From positions 1,240,001 to 1,304,000 of the forward strand of contig JAZGTN010000117.1 in NCBI GenBank assembly GCA_037783415.1: 64,000 nt of DNA. The letters run 5' to 3'. A program made the position numbers and the translations under genes. The notes below the pieces were generated by a model. It was not told the origin of the DNA and did not search any database. It was given only the letters and a program-made list of their open reading frames with translations. Of the stretch, positions 1-13,400 are shown in pieces (positions within the stretch are counted from its first letter, which is position 1; the number at the start of each line of letters is the position of its first letter). The stretch comes from Leptasterias polaris. Lineage: Eukaryota; Echinodermata; Asteroidea; Forcipulatida; Asteriidae.

Positions 1-2634
1 TTATCCTCTCCATCAGCAATGTATACTGCACAGAAGTTTAATTTGGACTGCTGCTGGTATACATGTTTTAAGCCTGTAATCAATAATTGTTATACACGAT
101 GAGCGAAATGATAGAAGATTGTACTCTGCGAGATTTAGTTGATTAAAGTAGTTTCATTCTGTCAGCACCATGTATGCTGACTCTATCAACATACTCAATT
201 TAGCCACTTATAATCTAACTACTTGGACCATAGAAAGTCAAATAAGTAAGAACTTTTAAGAGTCATGTCTATCGCACTGATGGGACAACCATAGTACGCC
301 AGTGCCCACGACAGCCCATAGCGAATGTTTAATTTTGTCGAGGTTAACATTTCTTCTCTTCAAATTCATGGTAATGTACATCGGAACTTGTAAATGTACC
401 GGGTGCTCACATCTTCTTGTTTTTAGTCAACTTAACATCCAAACTAATATTTGAATGTTAACGTTTTAAGTGAAAACAACAAATATGTTATTATTTTATT
501 TCGGCAATCGAAAGGATAAGCCACGATTTTTGGGGCCTATAATACTATTTATAGATTGCACTCAGACACAAATAAAGCTATTGTTTGAGGATTGACACTG
601 GTATGGTATGCCCTTTATATTCAGTGAACATTTAGGTTGACGGGGAAAAAATCCGATAGGTAGCGAAAAAAGTCACGTTACTATTTTTTTCTCACCCTCT
701 TCCTTGAATTTGATATTTCTGAGTTTTCATTTTTGCTAACACAATTATAAGAATTCAAATGACGAAAAAGGGTTAATGAACTATGACAAAAACAGTCAGC
801 TCTTAGTTTAACATTAAGTGTTTTTCTACAACAATTCCGGACAATAAGGAAGAGGTTCAATGTATAATAAAACACAGTGATTTGAATTTCCTGTGGAGAT
901 TTAGGCCTATGTTTACAATAATTACATTTTTGTTTTAAGTTTTTGAAATTGTTGTTAATTTTTAAATTGTCCTTTCACCGAAATATGTTGAACATCAATG
1001 TTACCAAACAATCGCGAACACTATGGTGCGAATTGGTGCCTAGCCTTTAAGCCGAGAAAGTAATCAGTTTACATTTAAATGAAATTGACCTAAAAATATG
1101 TTGTAACGGTCAGAGCTATACAGCTGGCTCAACGCATCAGGTCGCGGTGATTCTGCTTGCTAATTTGTCGCAGAATCTTTGTTCATTATCGACTGGAAAT
1201 GGTCGCATATTTCGGTACGTTTTCATCCGGTCATCAAGACCGAGATAACGGTACCGTGTAGAGCGAGCACACGGTATGAGTGGTTCCACGGTGGAGTTAC
1301 CAGACGGAAAAAACATGTCCATGGGTTTAGCATTTCTAGTCCACCCCACAGCGGTGGCAGAACTTAATTTAAAAACAGATGAAAAAACGATGACTTCTGA
1401 TCTGCAAACCTTGCCATAAAGGTCATAGGAGTATGTTGTACTGTGTTCAAGCTTTCATTAAACTGTTACATTTTCTGGTAGTGCAATTTGTTGGCGGCTG
1501 TTCTTAGTTGTACCCACAGGGTTGATATGATGACAGAACCAGCAGGGAATAACAACTCTTGTGGCTTGAGGTACAATCAGTGATTTTGACCACCAACAAT
1601 CCTTCACCCTGAATTAATCTGCGTCTCGTTCAACAGACTACTGGGAGTGTTACTCCTTAAAAGCGTAGACTTTTAAGAATAATATCTTTTTATATATTTT
1701 GTTTAGCTCAGTTATTAGTCAATATTCCTTTAAAGACAACACGGAATTAAGTATGCACTTCAAACGATTATCCGGGTGAACATATTGGTGAACACTGAAC
1801 GGTTTTGCAAAACGAATCCTGCACGTCAGCAGTTAATGGAATTCGGAAAGTTATTGCGGTAGCTTGTTCTCTTAAAAAAATGAAAAATAATTATGTATGA
1901 CTGAATAACTTCTTAAGAATGTAAATTCATTTTAGTTGCATTGGTTGACAATGTGTTGGTACGTATAATGACAGATCTGCTGATTTCCAGCAAGTAGGTT
2001 TTCTACTCTAATATTCTGATGGGTTACCCACCCGTACACTGGTCACGAAACAGTCGGCTAAATCTAGTTCAGGTAGACTACAAGGAACAGTAGATTCATT
2101 GTTATATATTCACGGTGTTCGGGTTCACATGGGCCTTAGTACAAGACGATAAACTACTTGATAAATGCCCAAAAGTACTTTCTTGACTTCCACAATTCAA
2201 CTATAGACTGTTCTGATTCAACTAATTATAGTATAAATTACATATTTGAGTTTGTCATTACATTTGAGATTCTTATCATTACAAGGTATAATAATGATGT
2301 TTAAGACATCACATAAAGAATAATTAAATTGTATGGCGTGGAACTTATTTTGACAAGTTTATCGTAAGACTCAAGCTCTAAGGTTGCTTTAGAATATGAA
2401 ATAGTCCATCGTGTTGTTAAAGCAAATATGTAACCAAATTGAGGGAGACAGGGAAATAGTGTGGTACCATGACATATTTAAACACGAAATATCAGTATAA
2501 TTTGCTTAAGTAATCAGCGAACCGACGAAGAAGAATCCTTCATGAAAGCGTGTTGTTCTGCATTTATTAAGAATTAATGCACAACTCTTTTAAATAACCT
2601 TTTATCTTATATGTCTTGACATTTCTCTGATTAG
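1..2634. other. Non-coding, probably intron or 5' flank of Tbx1/10
   Basis: AT-rich sequence with no convincing exon. The first recognisable T-box exon starts at 2635 with an incomplete codon, so an upstream coding exon (the start of the T-box, normally including a conserved LWDxF-type segment) must exist. I could not find it here and think it lies left of the window. No repeat family was recognised in this stretch. Confidence 0.5.
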
Positions 2635-2716
2635 GCGAATGTTTCCCACTTTTCAAGTCAAGATTTCAGGGATGGATCCCATGGCGGAATACATCCTCAT
2701 GATGGACTTTGTTCCG
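2635..2716 (+). CDS. Tbx1/10: Tbx1/10 exon, T-box part 1 (MFPTFQVK...DFVP)
   Basis: Preceded by a TCTGATTAG acceptor and followed by a GTAAGT donor. The first base completes a codon from the missing upstream exon and the exon ends in phase 0 after the Pro of DFVP. The peptide [19 protein letters not shown] matches the T-box family. Confidence 0.9.
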
Positions 2717-5700
2717 GTAAGTTCCTAATGTAAAGCCGTTGTCGTGGATGCTTGTTGACTGTTAAAATATTAGCAATACTTACGCATATTATTAGGAAAA
2801 AAGAAACAAAACTCAAATGACTGGAATATATAGTTGACCGTTTGTTTTAGATTGATAATTTTCAAAGAGCTTCTAAAGTGCTATCTCACATAGCGGCAGC
2901 AACGAAATACCTGGGGCTTAGATTCACTTATTTATATCGAACATTTTGATACTTATTAACTCTATAAGTTAAATCACTGACCTAACATATTGTATTACTG
3001 AAAGTCAACGAATAATTGTTTGATTGTTTATTGATGGGTTAAATTGTTTGACAATGTTCTTGTGTTCTGCCATTCCTCTTCCCCAGGTAGATGATAAGAG
3101 GTATCGTTATGCCTTCCATAGCTCTAGCTGGCTAGTAGCTGGAAAGGCAGATCCTGAAATGCCAGGAAGGATTCATGTCCATCCAGATTCACCAGCTAGA
3201 GGAGCTATGTGGATGAAACAAATTGTCTCCTTTGATAAACTCAAACTCACAAATAACCTATTAGATGATAATGGTCATGTAAGTAGTAACTTGTTTGTGA
3301 TTGGTTTTTACAAATGTGAGTGTCATATCTGAATGGTGATCGAACTTTGATTGGAAGATTTGGGGTGGGGGGGGGGGGGTTAGGATGGAAGTGAACTGTT
3401 GACTTTAGAAAAAAAGGGTTTGATATGAATTTCATGCACCATTCAAAGTTTGTCCTTTTTAAGTCCTCCTTATTTGAGCTATTTTAGATCTGCTAGATAG
3501 GTTTAGGTTACAGTTTAAGAATAAATAACAAATATATCCCTATCTTTAAAAGAAGGCACATCGTGTAATTAACATTGATAAATTGTTTGATATAGGGCCT
3601 AAAGACATTTTATTTATTAAGTTTGATTTAACGGTTTTTGGAAATGACGAACAGCGTTATCTCAAAGGCATATGATAATTTGAATTGGAGTGTAGCGTTT
3701 GGTGTGACAAATAGGTTTGTGGGAGTTTGTCCAAATAATTTGAAGCTGAGTGAAATATTGGACTGAGGCTTGTCTGACTCATACCGTGAAGTGTTGAAAT
3801 ATGGCTGCATAGCATGCACTCACTTAATACTCTACATATCCTGCCCATTATACGAAAAGAATGCAAGTGGACTTGCTTTGGAAAAGTTGCTCAAGAAAAT
3901 AGATCGAAGAACTTTTCAGCTTTCGTGTAATATCATAACGTTCCAGAATAGATGTTATATCCACATAATGTTAGATCTATACGGTCTACGTTACAGTAGA
4001 GTAACTACATGTATACACTGACATGAAGTAAATTCATTGATTTTATAACAATCCCCTTTTCTTAATTTGTGATTTTGTACTTTTCTATAGATTATTCTAA
4101 ACTCTATGCATCGTTATCAACCTCGTTTCCACGTGGTTCACGTCAGTGGTCGTAAGGATTTCGATGATGCCCCTGAGAGAGATTTCAAAACGTTCATCTT
4201 TCAGGAGACACAATTTACTGCAGTTACAGCGTATCAGAATCATAGGGTAATGATTATTTGTAGGAAAATTTGAAGCCATTATACACGTCTTACTTAACCA
4301 ACTGATTATTTATTTTCTCATTAAGGTGCCAAAGTAGAGCCCAAACAACCTAACGTCTCTGCACTATAGGCGTTTATGGATGAACCACAAGCTGTTATCG
4401 AAAAAACAATTAGTGATTCATTGTTATTTGTTATTATTATTATCATTATTATTTAAAGACAAAAACCCGGATGCCTCAGTTAAAAGTGTAAAGAAATTTA
4501 AATCTTATGAAATTATGTAAACTGGAATCATTGAGCAAACATGCATGAGCACGCTTGGAAATAAACAAATGTCACTGTTGTTATGGTGCAGTTTCCCAGA
4601 AAACATCACAAACATAATATTACATGGAAATACAAAATAACTGGGAGCGTGGAATTGCTGAAAAATTTTCAGAAAATTACTGCTAAGTGTACTACCTATA
4701 GCCATGTATGATGCATGACCTTTCAAATAAAACTGTAGCAAGGCCTAAATGAAAACATCCTTAAACTAAAACCTCACTATTATTCATATGCAAATTACTT
4801 TTAAATTAGTGTGTGTTATCCACAACCATGATCCCCTGGTTCCCTGACGAGTCTATCTCATCGCTCAACACTCGATGATACATGGTTCCCTGTCAATTGC
4901 AGGACATCTTGGGATTAGACAAATTAGTATGGACTCTTCGTTACACCTGCAGCCCGATGGAGTTTAAGCTAATGAGGGTGAACTGACAACACCCAAAAGG
5001 ATAGAGACTTGTCCCAATGGTCTCGGAAATTAAAAGAAATTGACAGAACAGGGTTGTTAATAAATATATTAAGTTCACTGGTTAACAAGCCGCCATTCTA
5101 AATATTTGAAAAGGCAATTAATTTTTGGCTTAAAAAAAGCCAAGTAAGAACAGTAACCGTTGTTGATAAACACCTTTTCTCCTGAAGATGATCAGAGCTT
5201 CATGATAGACACGTCGAGTTGTTACCCATGGTTTATTTCAGAACCACCACAACCCATTAAAAGAGTCTTATATACAGCACACCTTAATTTTCAATCATTC
5301 AACGTTGCAAGTCCTATAGACCGAACAAAATTTCAACTAACTATAATGAAACCTAATATGAAAAAGCGAAGCAATCGTCAACTGTAACCGATACCTTTGA
5401 AATATTGGTTAATGTTGCTGAAATTCCTCTCAAAATCTTAATTATGACACTTATTTGGTTTCAGTCGTTCTATTTGTCTGATTTTATTTTTGCCAAGATT
5501 ATTTATTTTGTTTACGACAAAGTACACGAGTGGTATAGTTATCGGAAAAGAAGAAGATTGGAAAAAGGCTAAAAACTTACGAGCAATAGGACTTTCATTT
5601 CGTAAACTATTGTCAAAGTCAGTGAAAAATTTCTTGAGATACCAAATCACTGTGTTCATACTGAGAGAATTCTACTGGGGCTATAACTGAATTACATAGT

Positions 5701-8700
5701 TCATACTTTTCAAGAGAAAAGGTTTCATTTGAAACACCATCAAACTTGAGGAAATAGCATTTGAAGACCGCCCAATTAACGTGGCTTATTTCTAGTGCAT
5801 CAATCGTGAAAAAAATAATATAAATGATACATCTTTCGTTGTTTTCTCTAAAACGTGACTACCGAATTCGATGAACCTGTCAAAGGTCGGTTGCATTAGG
5901 TGTTTTTTGAGAACTAGGGGATGGAAATTATGCTATTTCCCAAACAAGCGTTTGATTTCATTCTAATCCTGCCATTTCAAATTCACTGAGCAAACGTCAT
6001 ATAATATTTCCACTGTTAGGTCTATTTTATCAGACAGTGATTTTTAAGTATACGCTTATATAAGACTGTACACTCGAAATCAACAAGTTTATGCCTATAG
6101 TCGTGCTTGAAAGGAACTGCTACAGGAAACTCAACCTTTCAGTTCAACTGTAATATTAAAAAACGACCAAAAATAACATGTTAATTAACAAATTGAAAAG
6201 ATTGGACAGTTTTCATCTTGGAAGTCAAGTTGACCTTTTGGGTGCGATCCAGAGTTAAACATGTACATGACAGCCAACATGTATACAAGTTAACAGTCCT
6301 ACAACAAATTTTGTCATCACTTAAAATGCCCAAAGCAACTAAGCGCAGGACAGATATACTTAGCAATATGTGTATCAACTATAGATTTATTGGAAAGATC
6401 GTCACATCCAGTGTTACCATGGTTACAATCAGCTGGGTACAATTTCATGGCACTGCTTACCGCAGAATTCTGCGCTTGTGGTTTCTTGTAAAGCATGTGA
6501 CTCTATGTGCACTTTCTATGTGGTTTGGAGCAAGTCCATGGTAAGCAATGCCTTAAAATTGGGCCTCGTTTATGGTGATACTGAAATGTGGACTCCACTT
6601 GAAAACCCCCCAATGTTTTTTCTTTGGCTTAGATAACCCAGTTGAAGATAGCAAGTAACCCCTTCGCGAAGGGATTCAGAGAATGCGATCCTGATGATTG
6701 GTAAGTGGAATTACAATTAATATTCTTATATGTAAAACCAATGTATTATAATAACTGCACGTGACCAGCATAATGGCAACACAATCTCTTTCTTATGTGT
6801 CAAATTGTGTTACGGTTTAGGGATTCATTTTCTGGCAGTAACTTAAATCACACAACAAATAGTTTTTTTATATTTAGAATAAGTAAACCTAAAACTCATT
6901 TTGGGTATGTTTCCATAAACACCTCGTTTCACAGTTACTCAATATTTAAAACCCTTTCTATCTAAGTGAGCACGTCAACTCCTCTGGTTTATCACTTTAA
7001 CACTTCAATTTCCAGTATGTTTCCTCGGTGAATCCTAAGTTTGGAATGGTTGGGTATGAGTGATCATATTCAGACGTAAACCATTTATCCCAGTTTATTC
7101 AGATTATTTACATTTTCAAAGATAAGTTAAGGACAACAAACAAAAATACTTGTTGTTCCACATACCAACTGTCCCTTCATACTGTTTGGGTAAACTGTCC
7201 ATGCGCACATGGACGTATTTAGCCGTTTGACTTCGTCCATTTCTTTGATCTAGAAGACGCGGGACATAAAAATCAACTCATGAAAGTGCATTGAAGAGCG
7301 GGACGTTTAAGCCTGGTTGTTCGCACATTTATTGAGTGATCATACCCATTTAGGATCAATGTTACTGCTACAGAACGGCAAAAGGTTAAAAACGTTGAAT
7401 TGTGCATTTTACTTATTTTATTTGAAATAAAACCCCAATGGCATAATTTCAGTTGAACGTGTTGCCACCGAAAACAAGAAACTTTCTTGTAACTAACATA
7501 ACGATTTCGTATCCCTAATCAACTAGGTATCTATAGTAAAGCAATTGCAGTTTTATTTGCCAAGAGACAAGACACCGGTTGTATCTGATTATTAAAGTTA
7601 CTTGATTTGTGTTATTTGTTCTATTGGATATGATTATAGGGATTATTTAATTACGCAATCTCAGTCGAGGTCGGAGAGATTAAAGACAACCATTTCATCT
7701 GTCATCGTGTGAACCTCAAACACGCCTGTAAAACGCTCAACTATTTATGTTGATTAATTTATCCTCATTGATATGTTTTTCTGTTCTACTTCTCAGTATT
7801 CGTGCTTCATCTGGACTTCTCAACTCACACCAAGGCTCAAGGTTAGCAGTACTTACATTCATTAAAAAACATGATGGCATTTTGACCGAGAATTAATCGT
7901 TTTGGACTGACAAGCGATTCATGGGTCCAATGGGAAAAGATGCTTTCCAACACCAAACAATTTCTTGTTTTTCCCCCCTTTTTGGGGGCACACAGAGGAA
8001 TGTTGGTGAAATTGAGATGATTGCAATTCTTGGCGTTATGTGAAATGAAAAGGTCGTTGTTTGATTGGGAATTTAAACATCGATTCTTTAAACTCAATCA
8101 GTTACAAGGGTTAACATTGCCTGCAGTTATTTCATCTGTACAATACAGGCATGCAACACAACAATATTAAACAACTGGTTCAGTTTCATATGTTTTCTTA
8201 TAGAAAATGTTGTTCTAATTAGACGACTGTCTCATTACAATCTGGAACATTTCAATCTGTGTGTGTTGTTCTACAGTATCATCGAGATTATGCCACATTC
8301 TAATGGTCCAAGGACAAGGAATCACCACCGACCAAGCTCGCTACAGATTGTGGGTATTAGCAGGAGTAGGCCTCTTACACACAGACAGCAATCCAATGAA
8401 CAAAGTAAGTTGTATATAAGTATACCTAGTACAAAATATGTGGGTTTAAATCTGTATATTTGACCTATATCTGTAATTTTGATATTACACTAATGACCGG
8501 TTTAATTAAAAGACTCTAAGAAAACTATAGTCATGATTTACTCTTGTACCATATCAATGGTTACTAATTGAGTTACTGTTGTCGAAACTTCCTTTTAGTT
8601 TCTGAGGCGAATCGAGGTACAACAGGGACCTCAGTGTCCCCACCTATGACGTCCGAGCCAGCAAATACCCTCCCAAGCTCACAGTTGGTCAATCCTAATC

Positions 8701-8990
8701 CAAGCTTCCCGGATCTTGGCCAATCACCGATGACCAACGGCACATGCGCAACGGATACATACCCGACCTATCACCCTGACAACCAATACAGTTATGGGCC
8801 AAGTTGTTACTTCCGGTCTAATACTCGCCCTACACCATACTCAAGGGATGTGTCATACATGAGAGACACACGTTACTGCGGCAATGGACTAGGTTATATG
8901 GGGCGGACGAACCCACAGTTTACCTACGACCCTTCCACTATGATGGGAGGTATCGATCCGCGAAGGAATTACACTCAACACATGGTGTGA
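2635..8990 (+). CDS. Tbx1/10: T-box transcription factor, Tbx1/10 class (3' part of gene, six exons)
   Basis: Exons at 2635-2716, 3087-3278, 4091-4246, 6633-6700, 8277-8404 and 8599-8990 join in phase, all with AG acceptors and GT donors, and end at a TGA. The first four encode most of the DNA-binding T-box: [28 protein letters not shown], the [20 protein letters not shown] segment, [67 protein letters not shown] and the [14 protein letters not shown] block are diagnostic of the Tbx1/10 group rather than Tbx2/3 or Brachyury. Family knowledge: a nuclear regulator of pharyngeal and mesodermal development in deuterostomes. The last two exons encode a low-complexity Ser/Pro/Tyr/Asn-rich C-terminal tail that I recognise only by position. 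The N-terminus and start codon are missing. Assignment to Tbx1/10 is confident; orthology to Tbx1 versus Tbx10 cannot be split in a single-copy invertebrate. Confidence 0.93.
3087..3278 (+). CDS. Tbx1/10: Tbx1/10 exon, T-box part 2 ([10 protein letters not shown]...LLDDNGH)
   Basis: 64 whole codons between CTTCCCCAG and GTAAGT, phase 0 at both ends. It contains the T-box segment running from [10 protein letters not shown] through the Tbx1/10-specific [18 protein letters not shown]. Confidence 0.95.
4091..4246 (+). CDS. Tbx1/10: Tbx1/10 exon, T-box part 3 ([10 protein letters not shown]...TAYQNHR)
   Basis: 52 whole codons between TTTCTATAG and GTAATG, phase 0 at both ends. It holds the [10 protein letters not shown] and [10 protein letters not shown] motifs. 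The segment between them is the variable T-box loop and differs most from vertebrate Tbx1. Confidence 0.95.
6633..6700 (+). CDS. Tbx1/10: Tbx1/10 exon, T-box C-terminal end ([15 protein letters not shown])
   Basis: 68 nt between TTTGGCTTAG and GTAAGT. It encodes the last T-box helix with its DNA-contacting NPFAKGFRE motif, then CDPDD, and leaves two bases (TG) of a split codon. Both visible downstream acceptors begin with T, so the codon becomes Cys where vertebrate Tbx1 has Trp at the end of the T-box. Confidence 0.93.
7797..7841 (+). CDS. Possible 45-nt cassette exon of Tbx1/10
   Basis: A 45-nt open segment follows a strong pyrimidine tract and TCTCAG, and is followed by GTTAGC, a weak donor. 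It is a multiple of three and starts with the same T as the 8277 exon, so including or skipping it keeps the frame. It would add about 15 residues ([18 protein letters not shown]) just after the T-box. Only transcript data would show whether it is used. Confidence 0.35.
8277..8404 (+). CDS. Tbx1/10: Tbx1/10 exon after the T-box
   Basis: 128 nt between TTCTACAG and GTAAGT. The segment [14 protein letters not shown] resembles the PRNHRPGALPL segment that follows the T-box in vertebrate Tbx1, which supports both the frame and the Tbx1/10 assignment. Confidence 0.8.
8599..8990 (+). CDS. Tbx1/10: Tbx1/10 terminal coding exon with stop
   Basis: Opens after CCTTTTAG and runs 130 residues to TGA at 8988-8990. 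The peptide is rich in Ser, Pro, Thr, Asn, Tyr and Gly (for example [18 protein letters not shown]), typical of a disordered transactivation tail. No domain is recognisable. Confidence 0.8.
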
Positions 8991-10230
8991 TTACGACCGG
9001 AACTACTTTGAGTATTCATCATTATGATAGCAAAATGCATAATGATGTATATTGTAGATATTTCTTTTGACGTCACAGGTCAAGTGGTAACAAACGGATA
9101 ATACGTGCAAGTAATGGGACCACACATTCAGCCCTTAATGTCCGACGATGTATCGAAGAGCAGGAATATTAGCATTTTAACATAAAGTCAACTGAGTTCA
9201 TAATTACCTTTCGGAGAATGATAAAAAGTCAATCGTTTTGATTGGTAATGTTCCCATTTCTTTATAATACGCAGTCATCTCGTCTTTGAACCATTCGAAT
9301 CATTGTAACCAAGGCAATGCCAAAAGAGAAACTAATTTGTCTCCAAGAATATGGGCACGTTCAAGATGGCAACTGCATATTACGGCACAAGCGTGTGAAT
9401 CCATCTAAGATTATATTCTGACTTTCCTTTACCAAAAAGTGAAGTGACCTACCATAACATTGAAGGAACAAGTTATAAACCCTCGACTTAAATAGTCCTT
9501 AACTAATGATTGATAGGTTTTAAAAACTGATCATGGGTGTTACTGTGAATAAGATTAAGTTTGATTGCATTGTGGTTTTGAAATCGATTCATAGTATTCT
9601 GAAGAATTGAATACGTATGAGGAACGTTCAAAATGTGTGTACACTCAGTTATGGTTATAATTTTTCGATATTTGTATATTTGTAAATCAAATTTGGTCCT
9701 TAATGCTTTTATTTGATTTATTGTTTGTAATTTGACTGTAAAGTTTACAGCTGTATACGAATCCTGCCTTCAATGCATGCGTTTTCATTATGATTAACAT
9801 GATACCCGACTCGTGTGGATATGTTTTGAAGCGGTAAAACACCAAATAAACACGGGGTATGATTCCCGAGGAGCCATCTGCGTCAGTTCTGCTCGACTAT
9901 CCCTCCATCTCAAGCTGTTATCATGGGGTTTACTGGTCACAGCTGCTGTTTGTTTATCAGCCAATTCCTTCAAAAGTTGTGCGTTCAAGTGCGAAGTTTC
10001 AAGCTGGTGGCTGCTGAAAAACAGTTTGGTAAAAGTTCCTGCCCAAATTCCCAAGAGGAACTGGTTCTGACCATTTTAAATCATATCTGAAATGACAAAT
10101 TGCAACGCGTGAAATGCGGTTGGTTACATTTGACTTGATTGTACATGTGAAACAAATTTAACTGGTGGAGAAAGGTACGAGAGGGTGAGGGGAGACGAGG
10201 AAATGGTTGTACCATGGGAAAATTCACTAA
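8991..10230 (+). other. Probable 3' UTR and downstream flank of Tbx1/10
   Basis: No exon is seen. An AATAAA at about 9845-9850 is a possible polyadenylation signal about 850 bases after the stop, but such hexamers are common in AT-rich DNA. Open frames on both strands at 9794-10070 overlap each other and show no family motif. Confidence 0.3.
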
Positions 10231-10235
10231 CAAAA

Positions 10236-10267
10236 CGACGAGCACGACAACAACAACCATCACGACG

Positions 10268-10331
<64 letters not shown>

Positions 10332-10405
10332 AAACAACATCACCAACAACATCACCAACAACAACACCACAACACCATCATCATCATCATCGTTATCATC
10401 ATTAT
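10236..10405 (+). repeat. (CAA)n microsatellite followed by (CAT/ATC)n
   Basis: About 110 bases of nearly pure CAA/ACA trinucleotides, then a short CACCAACAA-type stretch and a run of ATC units. The apparent poly-Gln and poly-Thr frames over it are products of the repeat, not a gene. Confidence 0.95.
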
Positions 10406-13400
10406 CGTCCTCAAAAACGCCCCGTGCTCAACACTTGATTTGGAGTCCAACACACTCTGCCACTCGTTGACAAACACGGATGTAACCTACAGAAGAAACT
10501 GAAAACCAGCGGGGCTTGCTGTATCAAGCTTAAAACCAAGGAGGCTAAGCAACCAAAGCCCCCGGTTGCTGTAAAGGGGGACAAGGCGCCCCACTCATGC
10601 CTTACATTCACTCGCTAGTCTTTTCGGTATAGCCGGGGGTGAGGGACTCAACGAATTCTGATTGCCTGGCAAACCGAACTCTGCCATTTGTTGAAGGTGT
10701 AGAGTGATTGGACATGGTAGTGGACTACAGGCATCGTAGTTTCGACCTGACCAGCTTGAACTCTGAAAATTGTGGGACGTAAACGTTGGTTGACCGAATG
10801 ACGCTTTAATACATGTATGTCCATTGAACATTGTAGTGATCAGCTATTCCCCAAGTCAAACAATAGTGTTCTAAGCAAGGTTAAGAACAAATCAGACTTG
10901 CTCCACAACGAAAATCAGATAATGCTGCTTCATGGTTAGATAAACTGGATCTCACACCTAAGTCAACTTCAAATGATATATTATACATAGATAGAAATCG
11001 TGAGTGAGACTTGTTGTGTCCCTGTGTTTGACATCAGTTATTCCAAACTGCAGTGATTATAATTATTACAGATGATTTCAGAGCTGGTACGTCATATACT
11101 CGTTCCTAACTTAAACGAATTTTGAAAATGGGGATGACATCCTTGGGCAAAGTAGCCTAATGTTGTCATTATTGTCATACCGGCTGTGGTTGGAACATAC
11201 TTTATTTGTTTAAGCTGGTGACATCATAATGACGTCATAATCAAATAATCATAATCGCGTCAACATGAATAAGCCGCTTTCCCTTGTTGGATGTCCCTTG
11301 CTTTTAATATGAAATCCGCTTTATCGGTTCTTTTATCGCGGCGAGTTGACGCCATGTTATAGGCCTAAGTTGTAAATATTCCATTTGTGAATGACTTACG
11401 TCAAGGAAGTATTTCAAAACCATTTTTTATTTATTTATTTATTGATATTTCAAAAAGTTACAGCTACCTTCGATAAGAGCATCCTCTGCGATTTCGTTGG
11501 TTGTTATTATGATTTGAAATACATGATAGTAATCAGGATAATAATGGTTAAATTGCAATTTTTGTATATCAAATGACAGCACAATAAGTATTACTATTAG
11601 GCCAAAGGAATTTTAAATAGAAAGATTGAATGACATTTGCGTAGGTTTTGTTTTGATTGACCTTTTTCTAAAAGTATATTTCGACAGAGTCTCAGCAGTA
11701 CTGATTTTGACCAAACAGTGTTCAAGAAAAATGAGTAATAAAAAAAAACATTTTAAGAGATGGCAAGCCACTTTATGTTCTTATTATAAAAAGTATGTTC
11801 GAGGACAAAAGTTAAACATAATATGCAATTCATTATTGTTCGCTGATTGAACTGTGTTGTGGTTTTATGTTATCCTTCTGAGAAAGTGTCGTTTCTCTTA
11901 ATTCACTAACCCCAACATAGTGCCAAGACTATGTTGGGGTCAATTGAGAAATTCTATAATTGTAATAAAAGTTTGTATTGCTGATCGTTAGCTTGGTGTA
12001 AACACCAAATAATTTCGTATCTTTACCTTTCCAATGAAAAAAAACAACAAAAAAAACAAAAAAAACCATAATATCCTGAAGAAAAGCTGTTAATTTTAAA
12101 ACCTGATTTCACAATAATACTGTTCATCTTCACGACCACACGGTTGAATTGAAGAAGCTTCTGTTAAAATCAGGAATTGTATTTAATTCGTTTAATAAAA
12201 ATTTATATAAAAATTATATAGAATTTGAAAGTGAACAGAAGTTGTATTTTTTCATTTCGATCTCGAGTAGTTTTGGCACCAGTGAGGTGGGAAGAGCTGA
12301 GGTCAAAGATGTCCGAGATGGCAAGAGTATGAATTAACTCGCCCACCCCTCCCTGGCTAGCCCCAACTAATTTCCCTTCTTCGTAGAATGAAATTGCACA
12401 TGTGACTAGTAAACGTCAAAGAATGAATCATTCCAAATTGTAGCTGAATATAAACTACCGTTCATAACTCTATCATCAAAATCCTCAAAATCAACCAATA
12501 CCAGTATTCAATTATTCAAAATAAATAACTTTATATGTCAATAACCACATCTACTTTTAAGAAACATTTCTTTGTATTATAGAGGAGACATCGTTCCTTA
12601 TAAAATCTGTAGAATCTGGACACGGATGAACATTCAAAGATATTAAGATCTGATTCAACCACGCCTTCATGTTATCCCAAATTGCACGGCTCTTTTTAGC
12701 CGAGTGATATGGCCAACAATAATTAGGACAAGACACCATGCCTCATTCTCTAGACCCAAGACTCTTTTATCTTGAGATGTTGAACTCTCCATCATCATAG
12801 GAGAAGATGTTTAGAGCTGATGAGAGCAGAGAGAGGTTGCTGAGCTAGGCTAGTAATCATCATGACTGTCAGGGTACATGTTCAGAGAGTGCTGCAATTC
12901 GCCGCCTAATCCCTCCTCTGTCGTCAAGATGGGGAGTGCTCTGTCGTCCTGCCTAGTTTGGTGATATGATGCTACGGTATTCGTGACGGCTACTAATGAT
13001 TTCTTCACCATCCTGTCAGTCTACACTGGTGAGGTATTCATCTTGATGATGTAGATAGCTGATGATGCAAGAAGTAAGATGTTCTATCTCTGGTCATCGT
13101 CCTAGTAAGATACTGTCAGCAGAATCGATGGCATGTTTGTTCTAATATCGACTTTGATCACTGTGTACCCTATTTACAATGTAAATTATCATATCATACC
13201 AATTTGAACACTATGTCTACCCTCAGCTTCGGTTTGCATTGACCACCAAATTAGTTTTGACGTAGGCTTACAATCACCACTGGCCATCAATATTTTTCTG
13301 AAATTTAAGAGCTATTTTCAGCAAATTAAAGAACAAAATTGAAAGCAGTTTCCGAACAATATTAAAGAAACAGTAAAGTATTGAGTATACAAAAACAATT

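Noticed and set aside
2635..4246. Tbx2/3 or Brachyury identity
   Set aside because: The [17 protein letters not shown] and [18 protein letters not shown] blocks fit Tbx1/10 rather than Tbx2/3 or Brachyury.
6218..6544. 108-codon frame in a Tbx1/10 intron
   Set aside because: No motif, no conserved family, and it sits between well-supported Tbx1/10 exons.
10185..10502. Poly-Gln and poly-Thr proteins over the CAA repeat
   Set aside because: Translations of a trinucleotide microsatellite in two frames; no flanking domain or splice context.
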